Source: Brevundimonas sp. A19_0 (GTDB taxonomy: Bacteria > Pseudomonadota > Alphaproteobacteria > Caulobacterales > Caulobacteraceae). From it: 64,000 nt of DNA. Of this stretch, positions 25,878 to 34,522 are shown in pieces; position 1 is the first letter of the stretch; the number at the start of each line of letters is the position of its first letter. The translations under genes and the position numbers were made by a program. The stretch spans positions 62,001 through 126,000 of the forward strand of contig NZ_JAGHQP010000003.1 in NCBI RefSeq assembly GCF_017744255.1, in the 5' to 3' direction. Under the pieces are notes generated by a model. It ran no database searches. It worked only from the letters and a program-made list of their open reading frames with translations, and was not told where the DNA came from.

Positions 25878-25924
25878 CCCGGTGTAACATTCGGGTGGAC
25901 TCTATTGCCGCCTGTCACACCGGG
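25878..25924. promoter_or_regulatory. Inverted repeat upstream of resolvase, possible res/operator site
   Basis: Arms CCCGGTGTAACA (25878-25889) and TGTCACACCGGG (25913-25924) match as inverted repeats at 11 of 12 positions, with a 23-bp spacer. The left arm touches the ribosome binding site of the resolvase. Resolvases bind 12-bp half-sites, so a role in resolution or self-regulation is plausible, though the spacing is not that of a classical res site. Confidence 0.45.
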
Positions 25925-26037
25925 CGACCTGGAAGGCATATGTGACGCGGAACCGGGCGCCGCGACGTAACAGCCGGCCGTCACGGACGGGTGTAGCCAA
26001 CGTTACGCCGACGCAATGCGTGCCTTTCGCTCAGGAA

Positions 26038-28716
26038 CTACGCGACCCGAGCACTCTCACTCCATTCCCCGACCTCGGCGAGCTTCGAGCGGGTGTCCTC
26101 GAAACGTGTCACGGCGGCAGCGATCTTCCTTTGCTGGTCGATGTCGAAGGTGCCTTCGGCCGTTACCGGCACTTTGATTCGGAGTTCCTTGACTCTCCCA
26201 ACGAACAACTTGGCTTCGTACAGGAAACCCCCGGCCGCTACTGCGGAGCGAAGTTCGACAGCCACGTAACCGACATCGAGCGCAGGGTGTCGAACATCGA
26301 TGACGATGACGTCGTCAGTTACGGCGCAAACCTCGTCGCGGACGTAGACTTTACCCACTGAGGCTCCGTTCGCGTTGACGGTCACGATCGGCGCACTTTC
26401 GATCGTCATGCCGATGCCTTCCAACCATTCGCGGTCGGCCGATCCCTTGGTTTCACCTGCCGTTTTGAAGCAGCTGTAGATGGGGACGTCCCCCGGGTGT
26501 TCGCGCACGTCAGCTGTTCGGACGCGCGTACCTGATCTCACATTGAACAACGCAGTGTCGTTTAGTGTGACCTCAACGGTCGGTCCGTGAGTAAGGTCGT
26601 CCAGTTCGGTGCGTGCGGAAGTCAGCTCCTCTGCGATTTCTTCGATGCGCGCCTGCGCCTCTGTCACGAACTCCCCACGAGAGATGGCCCCATCCCGAAC
26701 GCCCAGTTCGACCAGTTCCGCGTCTGACCAAAAGCGGGTGACGTCCCAGCGGTCGCGCGATCCGAACTGGTCAGCGGGGACGCTGCGAATGAACGGGAAT
26801 TCCTCGGTCGCCGACGGGTCGCCTTCGCTCGCCTTCACGAAAGCTGTTGCGATGGCGTCGAGATCGTTATCGTCAGGAGTCGGGATCCGGCGCCAGTCAA
26901 GTGTTTCGCCGATGGATCGAGCAATGGCGCAGATGACGGGCGGTCGCGCTTCGACCTTTGTCCTCCGCTTCTCAAGGACGAGGATCGCGGTCTTCTGTGC
27001 CGTGTTGAAAAAGGTGTTTCGGGGCAGCTGGATCGAGGCCAGCAGGTTGCACTCCTTGAGCAACTCCTCCTTCATCTTCGGGTCAGTACGGTTGAGCATT
27101 CCGAGAGGCACCACAGCGAACGCGCGGCCGCCGGGCCTCAGAGCACCCGACATGTAGCGCATAAACAGCGCCTCTACTCCCAACCCGCCGCTGTTGTAGT
27201 AGTCGCGCAGGTTCAGTCCGTTGCGAGAGCCCTGAAGGTCCTCGATCTCGCGCTTGTAGATCGCGCTGCCTTGGGTGACGTACGGGGGGTTGGTCAGGAT
27301 AACGTCGACGGTATCTCGCGGCGGGTTCTCTAGAGAGCCGAGAGTCTCGTTTCCGTTCATCAAGACGAAGGTTTCCGCCATCGCCGTGTTGATCCCGGCA
27401 ATCGTGACGTCAGGGTCGCGCAGCGCTTCCGCCAGGTGGATCAGCATGTTCGATTTGGCGAGCATGTGGAGCCCGGGATCGACATCGATGCCAATCGCTC
27501 GAACCCGTCGGTTCGGACGCCCTCCGACAAACCGAATGTTACCGGGAAGACTCTCTTCGAGAAGAAGCGGCTCGAGGATAAAGCCTCCGACCCCTGCAGC
27601 AGGGTCAAGCAGGACCGCGCCGTCCCTAAGCTTGTCCAACTGGGCCATCCGGACCATGGGCCGGACGACGTTTCGGGGCGTGAAGAACTGCCCGAGGCGC
27701 TGCTGGCGCGCCGAACGCCGAAGGAACGTCTCGTAAAGCCGCTCCTTAAATTCGGGATCGATTTCCGTCAGAGGACCAAAGCGCTCGAAGGCCTCTAGGA
27801 TCTCAAGGAACGTGCGATTGTGGCCGGACAGGGTTCCCTGCCCGCGGAAGAACGCGTTCTGATCCACGATCGAAGTCGGAGACGTTATCGCCGGAAGGCC
27901 GAACAGGCTCGCCGTCGCAGAATCCTCGGCGGCTACTCCGGCCGGGAACAACTCGATGATCTTTGGGCGAATTGTCCGAAAGTAGTACTCGATCGCGGTT
28001 ATGCCGTGTTCGCGCATGAACTCGGCGGGATCCTTCAGAAGGTTGTGAAACCGGTAGGCTTCCGGGAGGACTGCGCGGGAGAGATTGTCGGACAGGAATT
28101 TGTGAGTGAAAATCTCGGTGAAGGTGAGCAGGCACTCCTTCGGCTCCGCCTTCGTCGCGTGCCAGATGCTCTGCCATACGGCTTCGGCCAGCGGCTTAGG
28201 GTCTTTTGACACTCCCGCGTCACCGGCCAAGAGGTTTTGAAGAACGGCGGGGTTGAAGTCGCGATTTTCGTCGAAGTAGCGCAGAACCCCTCGGTTGGTC
28301 GTCTCCTGCACGTCGATGTACCGGTCGCTCGACCCGTCCGAAGTGATCGCCACATGAACCCCAAGCGCGGCGGCCGCGAAGTAGGCCTGTTCGTCGGCCC
28401 TTAGTAGGTCGGCCTCGCTCTTGAACTTTTTGGGGGCTTTGTTCTCTCCAGTCGCAACAGCGCGCAGCCGGTCGCCGTCCCGCCGAAGGTAGACCCGGTC
28501 CGGCCGCGCATTCCCAGGCCGCTTCGGCGGCTTGTAGGCGGAGAAGGGATAATCCACCGAGAGGGGAACGGTCGCTTCGACTCCCGCCAAAACCAGCTGA
28601 TCCACGGTCGTGGCCCCGACGTTCAGCATCTCGAACTGGCCGAACCGCTCGCCCTTCAGGCTGCCAGACGCGACATAGCCGCGCTGGATCAGTTCTTCGT
28701 TTGCCAAGGCCTGCAA
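26038..28716 (-). CDS. Single-chain restriction-modification-like protein: nuclease-like, N6-adenine methylase, specificity domain
   Basis: 892 aa. The N-terminus has a PD-(D/E)xK pattern (RPDRVYL, Asp73; ATGENKAP, Glu91 and Lys93) followed by DEQAYFAAAALG, as in HsdR N-terminal nuclease domains. A helical linker leads to an HsdM-type methylase: RQQRLGQFFTPRNVVRPMV, motif I LLDPAAGVGG near 369-377 and catalytic TNPPY at 475-479. The C-terminal ~200 residues resemble a type I specificity half (GDVPIYSCFKTAGE). Type IIG enzymes have this order, so it may both cut and methylate, but the nuclease part could be inactive or a DNA-binding fold. It lies last in the element, about 210 bp from the substitute desaturase 3' end. 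Confidence 0.8.
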   Translation of the reverse strand: MQALANEELIQRGYVASGSLKGERFGQFEMLNVGATTVDQLVLAGVEATVPLSVDYPFSAYKPPKRPGNARPDRVYLRRDGDRLRAVATGENKAPKKFKSEADLLRADEQAYFAAAALGVHVAITSDGSSDRYIDVQETTNRGVLRYFDENRDFNPAVLQNLLAGDAGVSKDPKPLAEAVWQSIWHATKAEPKECLLTFTEIFTHKFLSDNLSRAVLPEAYRFHNLLKDPAEFMREHGITAIEYYFRTIRPKIIELFPAGVAAEDSATASLFGLPAITSPTSIVDQNAFFRGQGTLSGHNRTFLEILEAFERFGPLTEIDPEFKERLYETFLRRSARQQRLGQFFTPRNVVRPMVRMAQLDKLRDGAVLLDPAAGVGGFILEPLLLEESLPGNIRFVGGRPNRRVRAIGIDVDPGLHMLAKSNMLIHLAEALRDPDVTIAGINTAMAETFVLMNGNETLGSLENPPRDTVDVILTNPPYVTQGSAIYKREIEDLQGSRNGLNLRDYYNSGGLGVEALFMRYMSGALRPGGRAFAVVPLGMLNRTDPKMKEELLKECNLLASIQLPRNTFFNTAQKTAILVLEKRRTKVEARPPVICAIARSIGETLDWRRIPTPDDNDLDAIATAFVKASEGDPSATEEFPFIRSVPADQFGSRDRWDVTRFWSDAELVELGVRDGAISRGEFVTEAQARIEEIAEELTSARTELDDLTHGPTVEVTLNDTALFNVRSGTRVRTADVREHPGDVPIYSCFKTAGETKGSADREWLEGIGMTIESAPIVTVNANGASVGKVYVRDEVCAVTDDVIVIDVRHPALDVGYVAVELRSAVAAGGFLYEAKLFVGRVKELRIKVPVTAEGTFDIDQQRKIAAAVTRFEDTRSKLAEVGEWSESARVA

Positions 28717-28928
28717 CCCGCTTGTTCATTACCGACAGCGGTGTCGTTACCATCCGACGATCGCGTCGGCCAGCGAAATTTACGGTCATGCTGCTCCTCC
28801 TCAGAGCAGCGCCTAACGCCGTCCTGGGAGAAGGGCGACCGAAGATCTGCTTCTTCTCGATGTCGTTAGGGACAACACGTTGAGCAGCTGACGCTCTGGA
28901 CTCTCGACCAATCTCTAGGCTTTCGGCG
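28717..28928. other. Gap between methylase gene and desaturase 3' end
   Basis: About 210 bp with no supported gene. It must contain the promoter of the leftward methylase gene. It is inside the element. Confidence 0.5.
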
Positions 28929-29918
28929 TCAGTCCCGCTTTCTACTCGCCTCGCGAAGCACCGAAAGATAGCTCGGCGCGATCTCCATCCGATGCAACAA
29001 ACCCATCCCGTCGAGCTTCTTGTGCAGCGCCGGTAGTTTGTAGCTGTTGACCCACATGAACAGGTGATGTTCGGCATGGAAATTGACCCAGTAGGGGGCG
29101 ATGAAGGCCCGCTCCAGCCAGTTGGCGCGGGTGGTGCGCGCGGCGCGGAAGGCATCCTCGGCCGAGCCCTCGACACAGGCATGTTCGGCGATGTTGCGGA
29201 TGCGGGTGACCATCGGAAACCAGGTCGCCATCGGCAGCAGCCACAGGGCGAAATACGCCCACCAGACCCCGGCCAGGCTGAACACCGCCAGCAGGCCCGC
29301 ATTGACCAGCAGGAACGGCAGGATCGACCGGCCGGTCACCAGCGCCTCATACGCATGGTCATCGGTGGGCCTTTTAGGGGCGCTATCGCTCGGCTCGCAG
29401 AGCGTCGCTGCCTGAGCGCGCGATTGTTTCAGCGCCGCTAACGGCAGCAGCACCCTCTGCTTGAAAAAGGTCTGGCCGGCCAGGTCGCGGATCAGCTTGC
29501 GGCGCAGCGAGGCGGGGCTGACGGGGAAGGGGGCCGACAGGATCAGGTCGGGGTCCTCGGCCTGTTGGGCAAACCGGTGGTGCGACAGATGATAGGGGCG
29601 ATAGTTGCCCAGCGACGCGCCGACCGGCACGGCGCACAGCCAGTGGCCGAGAAAGTCGTTGAGCTTCAGATTGCGCGACAGGGCCCCGTGCGCCGCCTCG
29701 TGCATCAGGATGGCAAGTCCCAGCTGGCGCGTGCCGATGATCATGACGCTGAGCGGGATCAGCCAGGGGATCCATATTCCGAGCGCCACCGCCAAAGCGA
29801 TCACACCCCAGCAATGCAGCACCAGCAGCGGCCCGGCCACGGCACTGCGCGACTGGAACGGCGCCCACTCTTCGGGCGCGAACAACTGGCCGGGAGCAAT
29901 GCGGGGCGCGGCGGGCAT
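28929..29918 (-). CDS. Fatty acid desaturase, chimeric 3' end supplied by the element
   Basis: 329 aa membrane desaturase. The three histidine boxes are present: HEAAH (about residue 73), HLSHHRF, and HAEHH near the C-terminus, with four hydrophobic segments between them. The enzyme should bind a di-iron centre and put a double bond into membrane acyl chains. From the FM codons at 29055-29062 to the stop, the sequence differs from the original tail stranded at 10061-10222, so the last ~42 codons come from the element. The substitute tail keeps the KLP.LH, RME and Y..VL pattern, so the enzyme is probably active. Confidence 0.88.
   Translation of the reverse strand: MPAAPRIAPGQLFAPEEWAPFQSRSAVAGPLLVLHCWGVIALAVALGIWIPWLIPLSVMIIGTRQLGLAILMHEAAHGALSRNLKLNDFLGHWLCAVPVGASLGNYRPYHLSHHRFAQQAEDPDLILSAPFPVSPASLRRKLIRDLAGQTFFKQRVLLPLAALKQSRAQAATLCEPSDSAPKRPTDDHAYEALVTGRSILPFLLVNAGLLAVFSLAGVWWAYFALWLLPMATWFPMVTRIRNIAEHACVEGSAEDAFRAARTTRANWLERAFIAPYWVNFHAEHHLFMWVNSYKLPALHKKLDGMGLLHRMEIAPSYLSVLREASRKRD
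29055..29062. repeat. Right junction core (attR-type direct repeat)
   Basis: The octamer catgaaca identical to 10217-10224, at the point where the chromosomal part of the desaturase gene meets the tail supplied by the element. Confidence 0.8.
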
Positions 29919-29968
29919 GGGACCAGTCTAGCGTCCTTTTGCGCTACGGACAAAAGGCCCGGCAGCTA

Positions 29969-30034
29969 GTCAGGCTATCCTGACGAAAAGTCAGGTTGAC
30001 ATGACACGCAAGTGATGTAAGGTCGTCCTTACAT
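29969..30034 (+). promoter_or_regulatory. Promoter with two palindromic operators before the membrane protein-XRE pair
   Basis: GTCAGG-ctat-CCTGAC (29969-29984) and ATGTAAGG-tcgt-CCTTACAT (30015-30034) are perfect inverted repeats. Between them lies TTGACA (29996-30001), followed after 16 bp by TAAGGT (30018-30023), which falls inside the second palindrome. A regulator bound there would block RNA polymerase. The XRE-type regulator encoded two genes downstream is the natural candidate, giving autoregulation; this is inferred from position. Confidence 0.65.
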
Positions 30035-30053
30035 TCAGTCAGGAGGACGTGAC

Positions 30054-30434
30054 ATGACATCCGCTGCCAAGGCCTACACCTTTCGAACCGTATTCTTCAT
30101 GCTGGGCTATGTCGTCGCTCTTGTGCTGGCCGTGAGCGGCGCGCTGGACACCGTCGGTGGCGTCAGTGGCTGGGTCCTTGCGGCGGCCGTCGCGGCACCG
30201 GTGGCCGGACAGATCTGGGCGACCCTGGCCTTCATCCGCGACAGCGACGAGTTCGTCGCCGGGATCACGGCCAAGCGCTTCATCCTCGCCGCCGGCATGA
30301 CCTTCGCCCTCAGCGTCTTCTGGGGCTTCGCCGAGAAGTTCGCCGAGGCGCCGCACGTCGAGGGCTGGTGGGTCTATGTGGTGTTCTGGGGGCTGATGGG
30401 CTTCATGCCGATGTTCATCCGGAGCAGCCGCTGA
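30054..30434 (+). CDS. Small membrane protein paired with XRE regulator
   Basis: 126 aa with four predicted transmembrane helices (FFMLGYVVALVLAVSGAL; VLAAAVAAPVAGQIWATLAF; FILAAGMTFALSVFWGFA; VYVVFWGLMGFMPMFI). An AGGAGGAC ribosome binding site precedes the ATG. The stop overlaps the start of the regulator by one base (TGATG). Small membrane protein plus short HTH regulator pairs are common, and the membrane partner may modulate the regulator; no function can be read directly. Confidence 0.75.
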   Translation: MTSAAKAYTFRTVFFMLGYVVALVLAVSGALDTVGGVSGWVLAAAVAAPVAGQIWATLAFIRDSDEFVAGITAKRFILAAGMTFALSVFWGFAEKFAEAPHVEGWWVYVVFWGLMGFMPMFIRSSR

Positions 30435-30631
30435 TGAAAAACCGCCTCAAACTGCTGCGCGTCGAGCGCGGCTGGACCCAGGAACAGCTGGGCCAGGAAC
30501 TGGGGGTCTCGCGCCAGGCCGTGAACGCCCTCGAGACCGAGAAGCACGACCCCTCGCTCGACCTCGCCTATCGCATCGCCGTGGTGTTCGACCGCCCGGT
30601 GGAAGACATCTTCGAAAACCCGCACGCCTGA
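30434..30631 (+). CDS. Short XRE-family transcriptional regulator
   Basis: 65 aa, just one Cro/CI-type helix-turn-helix (RLKLLRVERGWTQEQLGQEL; VSRQAVNALETEKHDPSLDL; FDRPVEDIFE). The ending matches the YozG/YgzD-like short regulators that typically pair with a membrane protein. It probably binds the palindromes upstream of its operon. The hydrolase gene follows 30 bp later and may be co-transcribed. Confidence 0.88.
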   Translation: MKNRLKLLRVERGWTQEQLGQELGVSRQAVNALETEKHDPSLDLAYRIAVVFDRPVEDIFENPHA

Positions 30632-30661
30632 TCCGTCAGGCCCACTCCAAGGACATTTCCC

Positions 30662-31597
30662 ATGCTGCATCTCCGCCACTTCGTGGGGCGCCGGATCCTG
30701 CGCGCCCTGTTCCTCGCCTCGGCCCTGTTGCTGGCCGGGGGCATCGTCAGCCTGATCGTGCCGCGTATGGCCTTCGCCCAGACGGCTCCGGCCTTCACCT
30801 CCGACCGTCTGTCGGTCGAGGTGCTGGGCGCCGGGCCCGACGTCATCTTCATCCCCGGGTACGCCTCCTCGCGCGAGGTCTGGCGGGCCGAGGCCGAGCG
30901 CCTGTCCGCCACCCACCGGGTGCATATGGTCCAGCTGGCCGGTTTCGCCGGTGAGCCGTGGGTCCATGGCGACGGCCCCTTCGTCCAGCCGGTGATCGAC
31001 GCGCTGGCCCGCTATATCACCGAGACGGGCCTGCGATCGCCCGCGGTCATCGGTCACTCCATGGGCGGCATGAGCGCCCTCATGCTGGCCCAGCAGTACC
31101 CCGCCCGCGTCGGCAAGGTGATGAGCGTCGACAGCCTGCCCTTCTTCTCGGCCCTGTTCGGCCCGCAGGTGACGGTCGATACGGCGCGCCCCTTCGCCGA
31201 ACAGGCCGCCGCCGCCACCCTTTCGGCCGATGACGCCAGCTTCCGCGCGGGCCAGCAACAAGGCGCCGCCGGCTATGCCAACGATCCGGTGACCCAGGCC
31301 GCCATGGTTGTCTGGAGCATGGATTCGGATCGTCAGGCGCTGGCCAGCGCGATCAGGGAGGTCATGCTGACCGACCTGCGTCCGGGTCTGGCCGATATGA
31401 CCACGCCGGTCTGGGCCGTCTATGCCGCGGATGCGAACGGCGGCGCCCCGCCCGCCATGGCCGATGCCCTGTGGCACCGCGAATATGCCACCCTGCCGGG
31501 CGTCACCCTGATCCGGGTCGATGACAGCCGCCACTTCATCATGGCGGACCAGCCCGAGCGGTTCAGTGCGATCATCGACCGCTTCCTCGCGGACTAG
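30662..31597 (+). CDS. Secreted or anchored alpha/beta hydrolase
   Basis: 311 aa. Hydrophobic N-terminus (LFLASALLLAGGIVSLIVP) ending AFAQ, so export or anchoring is likely. The alpha/beta hydrolase features are the oxyanion region FIPGYASS, nucleophile elbow GHSMGG (Ser133), a likely acid Asp in AVYAADANG, and the catalytic His in DDSRHFIM. It follows the membrane protein-XRE pair closely, suggesting common control. Substrate unknown. Confidence 0.85.
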   Translation: MLHLRHFVGRRILRALFLASALLLAGGIVSLIVPRMAFAQTAPAFTSDRLSVEVLGAGPDVIFIPGYASSREVWRAEAERLSATHRVHMVQLAGFAGEPWVHGDGPFVQPVIDALARYITETGLRSPAVIGHSMGGMSALMLAQQYPARVGKVMSVDSLPFFSALFGPQVTVDTARPFAEQAAAATLSADDASFRAGQQQGAAGYANDPVTQAAMVVWSMDSDRQALASAIREVMLTDLRPGLADMTTPVWAVYAADANGGAPPAMADALWHREYATLPGVTLIRVDDSRHFIMADQPERFSAIIDRFLAD

Positions 31598-31606
31598 GCG
31601 GCGGGG

Positions 31607-32467
31607 TCAGCGCGGCGTGACGTCCCCCGTCCGCCGCGGCTGGCCGGCAAACTCCGACACATAGGTCGGGGAAATCTGGCTTCTGAAGGCGTTCTGCGGG
31701 ATGGCGATCTCGTAGGCGCCTTCGACATAGGGGCCGACCTGATACGGGCCGATCAGGAAGATCAGCCCCCCGGCCTTGCCCGGTTGATCGCCCGGGGCCA
31801 GCACGAAGGCGGTGTTGCGCGCCCGGGGGCAGGCCCAGCCGTCGCGCGCCGTCAGCGTCACGGTGCGGGCGTCGGGCACCCGCTGGCGTCGGGCGGCGTT
31901 GATGGCGGTGCACAGGGCCTGGTCCAGCGCCGTCAGATCGGCGTCCTTGCGAAACAGTTCGGCAGCCCCGATCAGCCGCCTGGCCGAACGATCCCAGAGC
32001 AGGCCGGTCGACAGGGTGTTGGGGTGGGCCCCGCCGGAATAGTCAAAGTCGACCCGCTTCAGGCTGAACAGCCGCTCGGTCTGGCCGGCCATTGTCAGGG
32101 TCACGGTCTTCTCGAAGGCCGGCATGCCCTCGTCGCCCTCGGCCTCGGTGCGGGCGGCCAGCGCCCCCTCCTCGAACTGGCGGAGGCTCCGGACCTCCTC
32201 GGCATAGAGGCGGGCATGCAGGTCCGGCTCGGCCTTGATCCCCTCGGGCAGGGTCAGGGACACGGTGGCGTGCGGCGTCTTGTCGGCAAAGGTCAGATTG
32301 GACGGGGAGGCCGCCGGTGTCTCCATGCCCGCCGCCGGGGCTTCGGCGGTGGCCTCGGCGGGGGCGGGCTCTTCCCGGTCGCGATTGCAGGCGGCGAGCG
32401 CCAGCGGCAGGGCCAGTCCCAGCGCCATCATCGGCAGGCGCAGGCTGTGGGTCGGGGAGGGACGCAT
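31607..32467 (-). CDS. DUF3298/RsiV-like lipoprotein
   Basis: 286 aa from the ATG at 32467, which gives a lipoprotein signal ending LAAC. After a Glu/Ala/Pro-rich linker the protein shows the DUF4163/DUF3298 pattern (SLKRVDFDYSGGAHPNT, GLLWDRSARRLIGAAELF, FLIGPYQVGPYVEGAYEIAIP). Such domains bind peptidoglycan or lysozyme in RsiV and occur in many periplasmic proteins. It converges with the hydrolase gene (9-bp gap). Confidence 0.75.
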   Translation of the reverse strand: MRPSPTHSLRLPMMALGLALPLALAACNRDREEPAPAEATAEAPAAGMETPAASPSNLTFADKTPHATVSLTLPEGIKAEPDLHARLYAEEVRSLRQFEEGALAARTEAEGDEGMPAFEKTVTLTMAGQTERLFSLKRVDFDYSGGAHPNTLSTGLLWDRSARRLIGAAELFRKDADLTALDQALCTAINAARRQRVPDARTVTLTARDGWACPRARNTAFVLAPGDQPGKAGGLIFLIGPYQVGPYVEGAYEIAIPQNAFRSQISPTYVSEFAGQPRRTGDVTPR

Positions 32468-32492
32468 GGAAAACTCCTGTGTTCGCGCCACT

Positions 32493-33515
32493 CTAGCCCC
32501 CGATCGGGACCGCCCCAAGGCCAAGCGCAATCAACAACAGCACACCCGCATCCCTATTGGATTTGAACAGGCGAAGCGCGCCCTGCGGGTCGTCGGCGCG
32601 GACCTTTCGCACCTGCCAGGCCAGATGCGCGCCCCAGGCCAGCCAGCCGATCCAGAACAGCGGCGACAGACCCCCGACGAGGGCCGCGCCCGCCGCAAGG
32701 ATCGCCGCGATCAGGTAGAAGAAGGCCACGCCATCGCGGACCTTTCCGCCCAGCCGCCGGGCCGACGACTTCACCCCCGCCAGCGCATCGTCCTCGATGT
32801 CCTGAAGCGCGTAGATGGTGTCATAGCCCAGCGTCCAGAACACTCCGCCGAGGTAGAGCAGCAGGGCGGTTGCCGTCAGGGCTTCGCCGCTGCCCGCTGC
32901 GACGCCGTATGTAGTCCACTGCCCCGAGGCGACCATGGCCTCGCCCACGGCGCACAGGATGAAGGGGGCGGCGCTCGCGGCCGCCGCAAAGCCCATCAGC
33001 GCGCCCCAGTTGAAGGTCAGGCCCAGCCAGGCCTGGGGCCACCAGGTGATGCGCTTCATGAAGGGATAGGCCGCGACCAGCGCCAGCGAGGCCACACCCA
33101 GCAGCACCGCCGGCAGGCCCAGCGTCAGCAGGATCAGAAAGCTGATCAGGCAGCAGCCGATGACAAAGGCCCAGGCCCCCTTCACCGATATCTGGCCCGA
33201 GGCGACCGGACGCGCCGCAGTCCGCGCCACCTTCGCATCGATGTCGCGGTCGACGATGTCGTTGAAGGCACAGCCCGCCGCCCGCATCAGACAGGCCCCC
33301 ACCGCGAACGCCACCACCAGCCATGCGAGGATCAGCGGCGGCGCATCCGGCTCCAGCGAGCCGACCGCCAGCGCGATCCCCTGCCAGCCGGGCAGCAGCA
33401 GCAGCCAGATGCCGACGGGCCGGTCGAACCGCCCCAGCTTCAGCCACGGCTTCAGCCCCTCGGGCGCATGGCGATCGACCCAGTTCTGGCCGGCGTCGGG
33501 AAGGGGAGCGGTCAT
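32493..33515 (-). CDS. ubiA: 4-hydroxybenzoate polyprenyltransferase
   Basis: 340 aa, about eight or nine transmembrane helices. The two Asp-rich magnesium-prenyl diphosphate sites of UbiA are clear: NDIVDRDID (residues 85-93) and DIEDDALAGVKSSA in the second half. The enzyme attaches the polyprenyl chain to 4-hydroxybenzoate in the inner membrane for ubiquinone synthesis. Also typical is the SARRLG segment. It diverges from the EamA transporter by 50 bp. Confidence 0.92.
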   Translation of the reverse strand: MTAPLPDAGQNWVDRHAPEGLKPWLKLGRFDRPVGIWLLLLPGWQGIALAVGSLEPDAPPLILAWLVVAFAVGACLMRAAGCAFNDIVDRDIDAKVARTAARPVASGQISVKGAWAFVIGCCLISFLILLTLGLPAVLLGVASLALVAAYPFMKRITWWPQAWLGLTFNWGALMGFAAAASAAPFILCAVGEAMVASGQWTTYGVAAGSGEALTATALLLYLGGVFWTLGYDTIYALQDIEDDALAGVKSSARRLGGKVRDGVAFFYLIAAILAAGAALVGGLSPLFWIGWLAWGAHLAWQVRKVRADDPQGALRLFKSNRDAGVLLLIALGLGAVPIGG

Positions 33516-33565
33516 GTCTTCTGATAGCGCCTTCCCGGCCTCGGGGAGAAGAGATAGAGGCGATC

Positions 33566-34519
33566 ATGACCCGGCTTTTCGCCCCTTTCCGTTCGGCCAC
33601 CCGCCATGCGGCCTTTCCGCTGGCCGTGCTGGTGCTGGCGGCCATGGTGCTGGGCCTTGCCCCGATCCTTGTGCGCCTGACCGAGACGGGCCCGGCGGCC
33701 GCCGGCTTCTGGCGGTTCGTGTTCGCCCTGCCGTTGCTGACCCTGCTGACGGCCACCCGTAGGGGCGAGGAGCGGGGACCGGGAGCCCCGTCGCGCTGGA
33801 TGCTGCTGGCCGGGCTGTTCTTCGTGCTGGATCTGGCCTTCTGGCACTACGGCATCGTCATGACCTCGGTCGCCAATGCGACGGTGCTCTGCAACCTGAC
33901 GCCCGTGGTCGTGACCCTGTTCGCATGGGTGATATGGCGCGAACGGCCGGGCCGGGGGTTCATGGTGGCGCTGGCGCTCGCCCTGGCCGGCGCCTTTGCC
34001 ATGGCTGCCGGGGCCGATGGCGGTCAGGGCACCGACCCGCTGCTGGGCGACCTGTTTTCGCTGTCGGTGGCGGTCTGGTACGCGGGCTATTTCCTCGCGG
34101 TGAAGGCCGCGCGACGTACGGCCGGCGCGTTGCGTGTGACCTTCTGGGCTACCCTGGCCGGGGTGCCGTTGCTGTGGCTGGTGGCCCGGCTGCTGGGCGA
34201 GGACATCCTGCCCGCAGGGCCGTCGGGCTGGTGGGCCTGTGCCGGGCTGGGTCTGATGCATGTGGTGGGGCAGGGGGGCGTGGCCTGGGCGCTGGGGCGG
34301 CTGCCGACCTCGGTGACTGCCGTCACCATCCTGATCCAGCCGGTGGTCGCGGCCCTGCTGGGCTGGTGGATATTTGCCGAGGCCCTGACCCCGGTGCAGG
34401 CGATCGGCGGCCTGCTGGTGCTGGCCGGGGTGGTGCTGGCCCAGCGCGCCAGTCGCCTGACCCCGCCGGCCGGCCCCGTCATGACGCCGCCGGGCTCCGG
34501 AGGGGCACTCCGGAATTGA
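33566..34519 (+). CDS. EamA/DMT-family transporter
   Basis: 317 aa from the ATG at 33566; upstream in-frame codons run into the divergent ubiA and are rejected. Ten hydrophobic segments form two EamA repeats, each ending in the typical PVV(V/A) motif (ATVLCNLTPVVVTLFAWVIW; TAVTILIQPVVAALLGWWIFAE). This family exports metabolites or amino acids; the substrate is not deducible. Confidence 0.88.
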   Translation: MTRLFAPFRSATRHAAFPLAVLVLAAMVLGLAPILVRLTETGPAAAGFWRFVFALPLLTLLTATRRGEERGPGAPSRWMLLAGLFFVLDLAFWHYGIVMTSVANATVLCNLTPVVVTLFAWVIWRERPGRGFMVALALALAGAFAMAAGADGGQGTDPLLGDLFSLSVAVWYAGYFLAVKAARRTAGALRVTFWATLAGVPLLWLVARLLGEDILPAGPSGWWACAGLGLMHVVGQGGVAWALGRLPTSVTAVTILIQPVVAALLGWWIFAEALTPVQAIGGLLVLAGVVLAQRASRLTPPAGPVMTPPGSGGALRN

Positions 34520-34522
34520 AAC

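Larger units (their letters stand above)
10217..29062. mobile_element. Serine-recombinase integrative element in a desaturase gene, about 18.8 kb
   Basis: The left boundary is catgaaca at 10217-10224 and the right boundary is the same octamer at 29055-29062. A large serine recombinase gene begins 60 bp inside the left end. The desaturase reading frame enters at the right boundary and its displaced tail exits at the left. Cargo includes a nuclease, heavy-metal efflux genes, a TGT/DpdA-like cassette, a resolvase and a modification-methylase-like protein. No conjugation genes are seen, so it would need help to transfer, or moves by another route. Exact crossover bases within the octamer cannot be assigned from one sequence. 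Confidence 0.85.
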
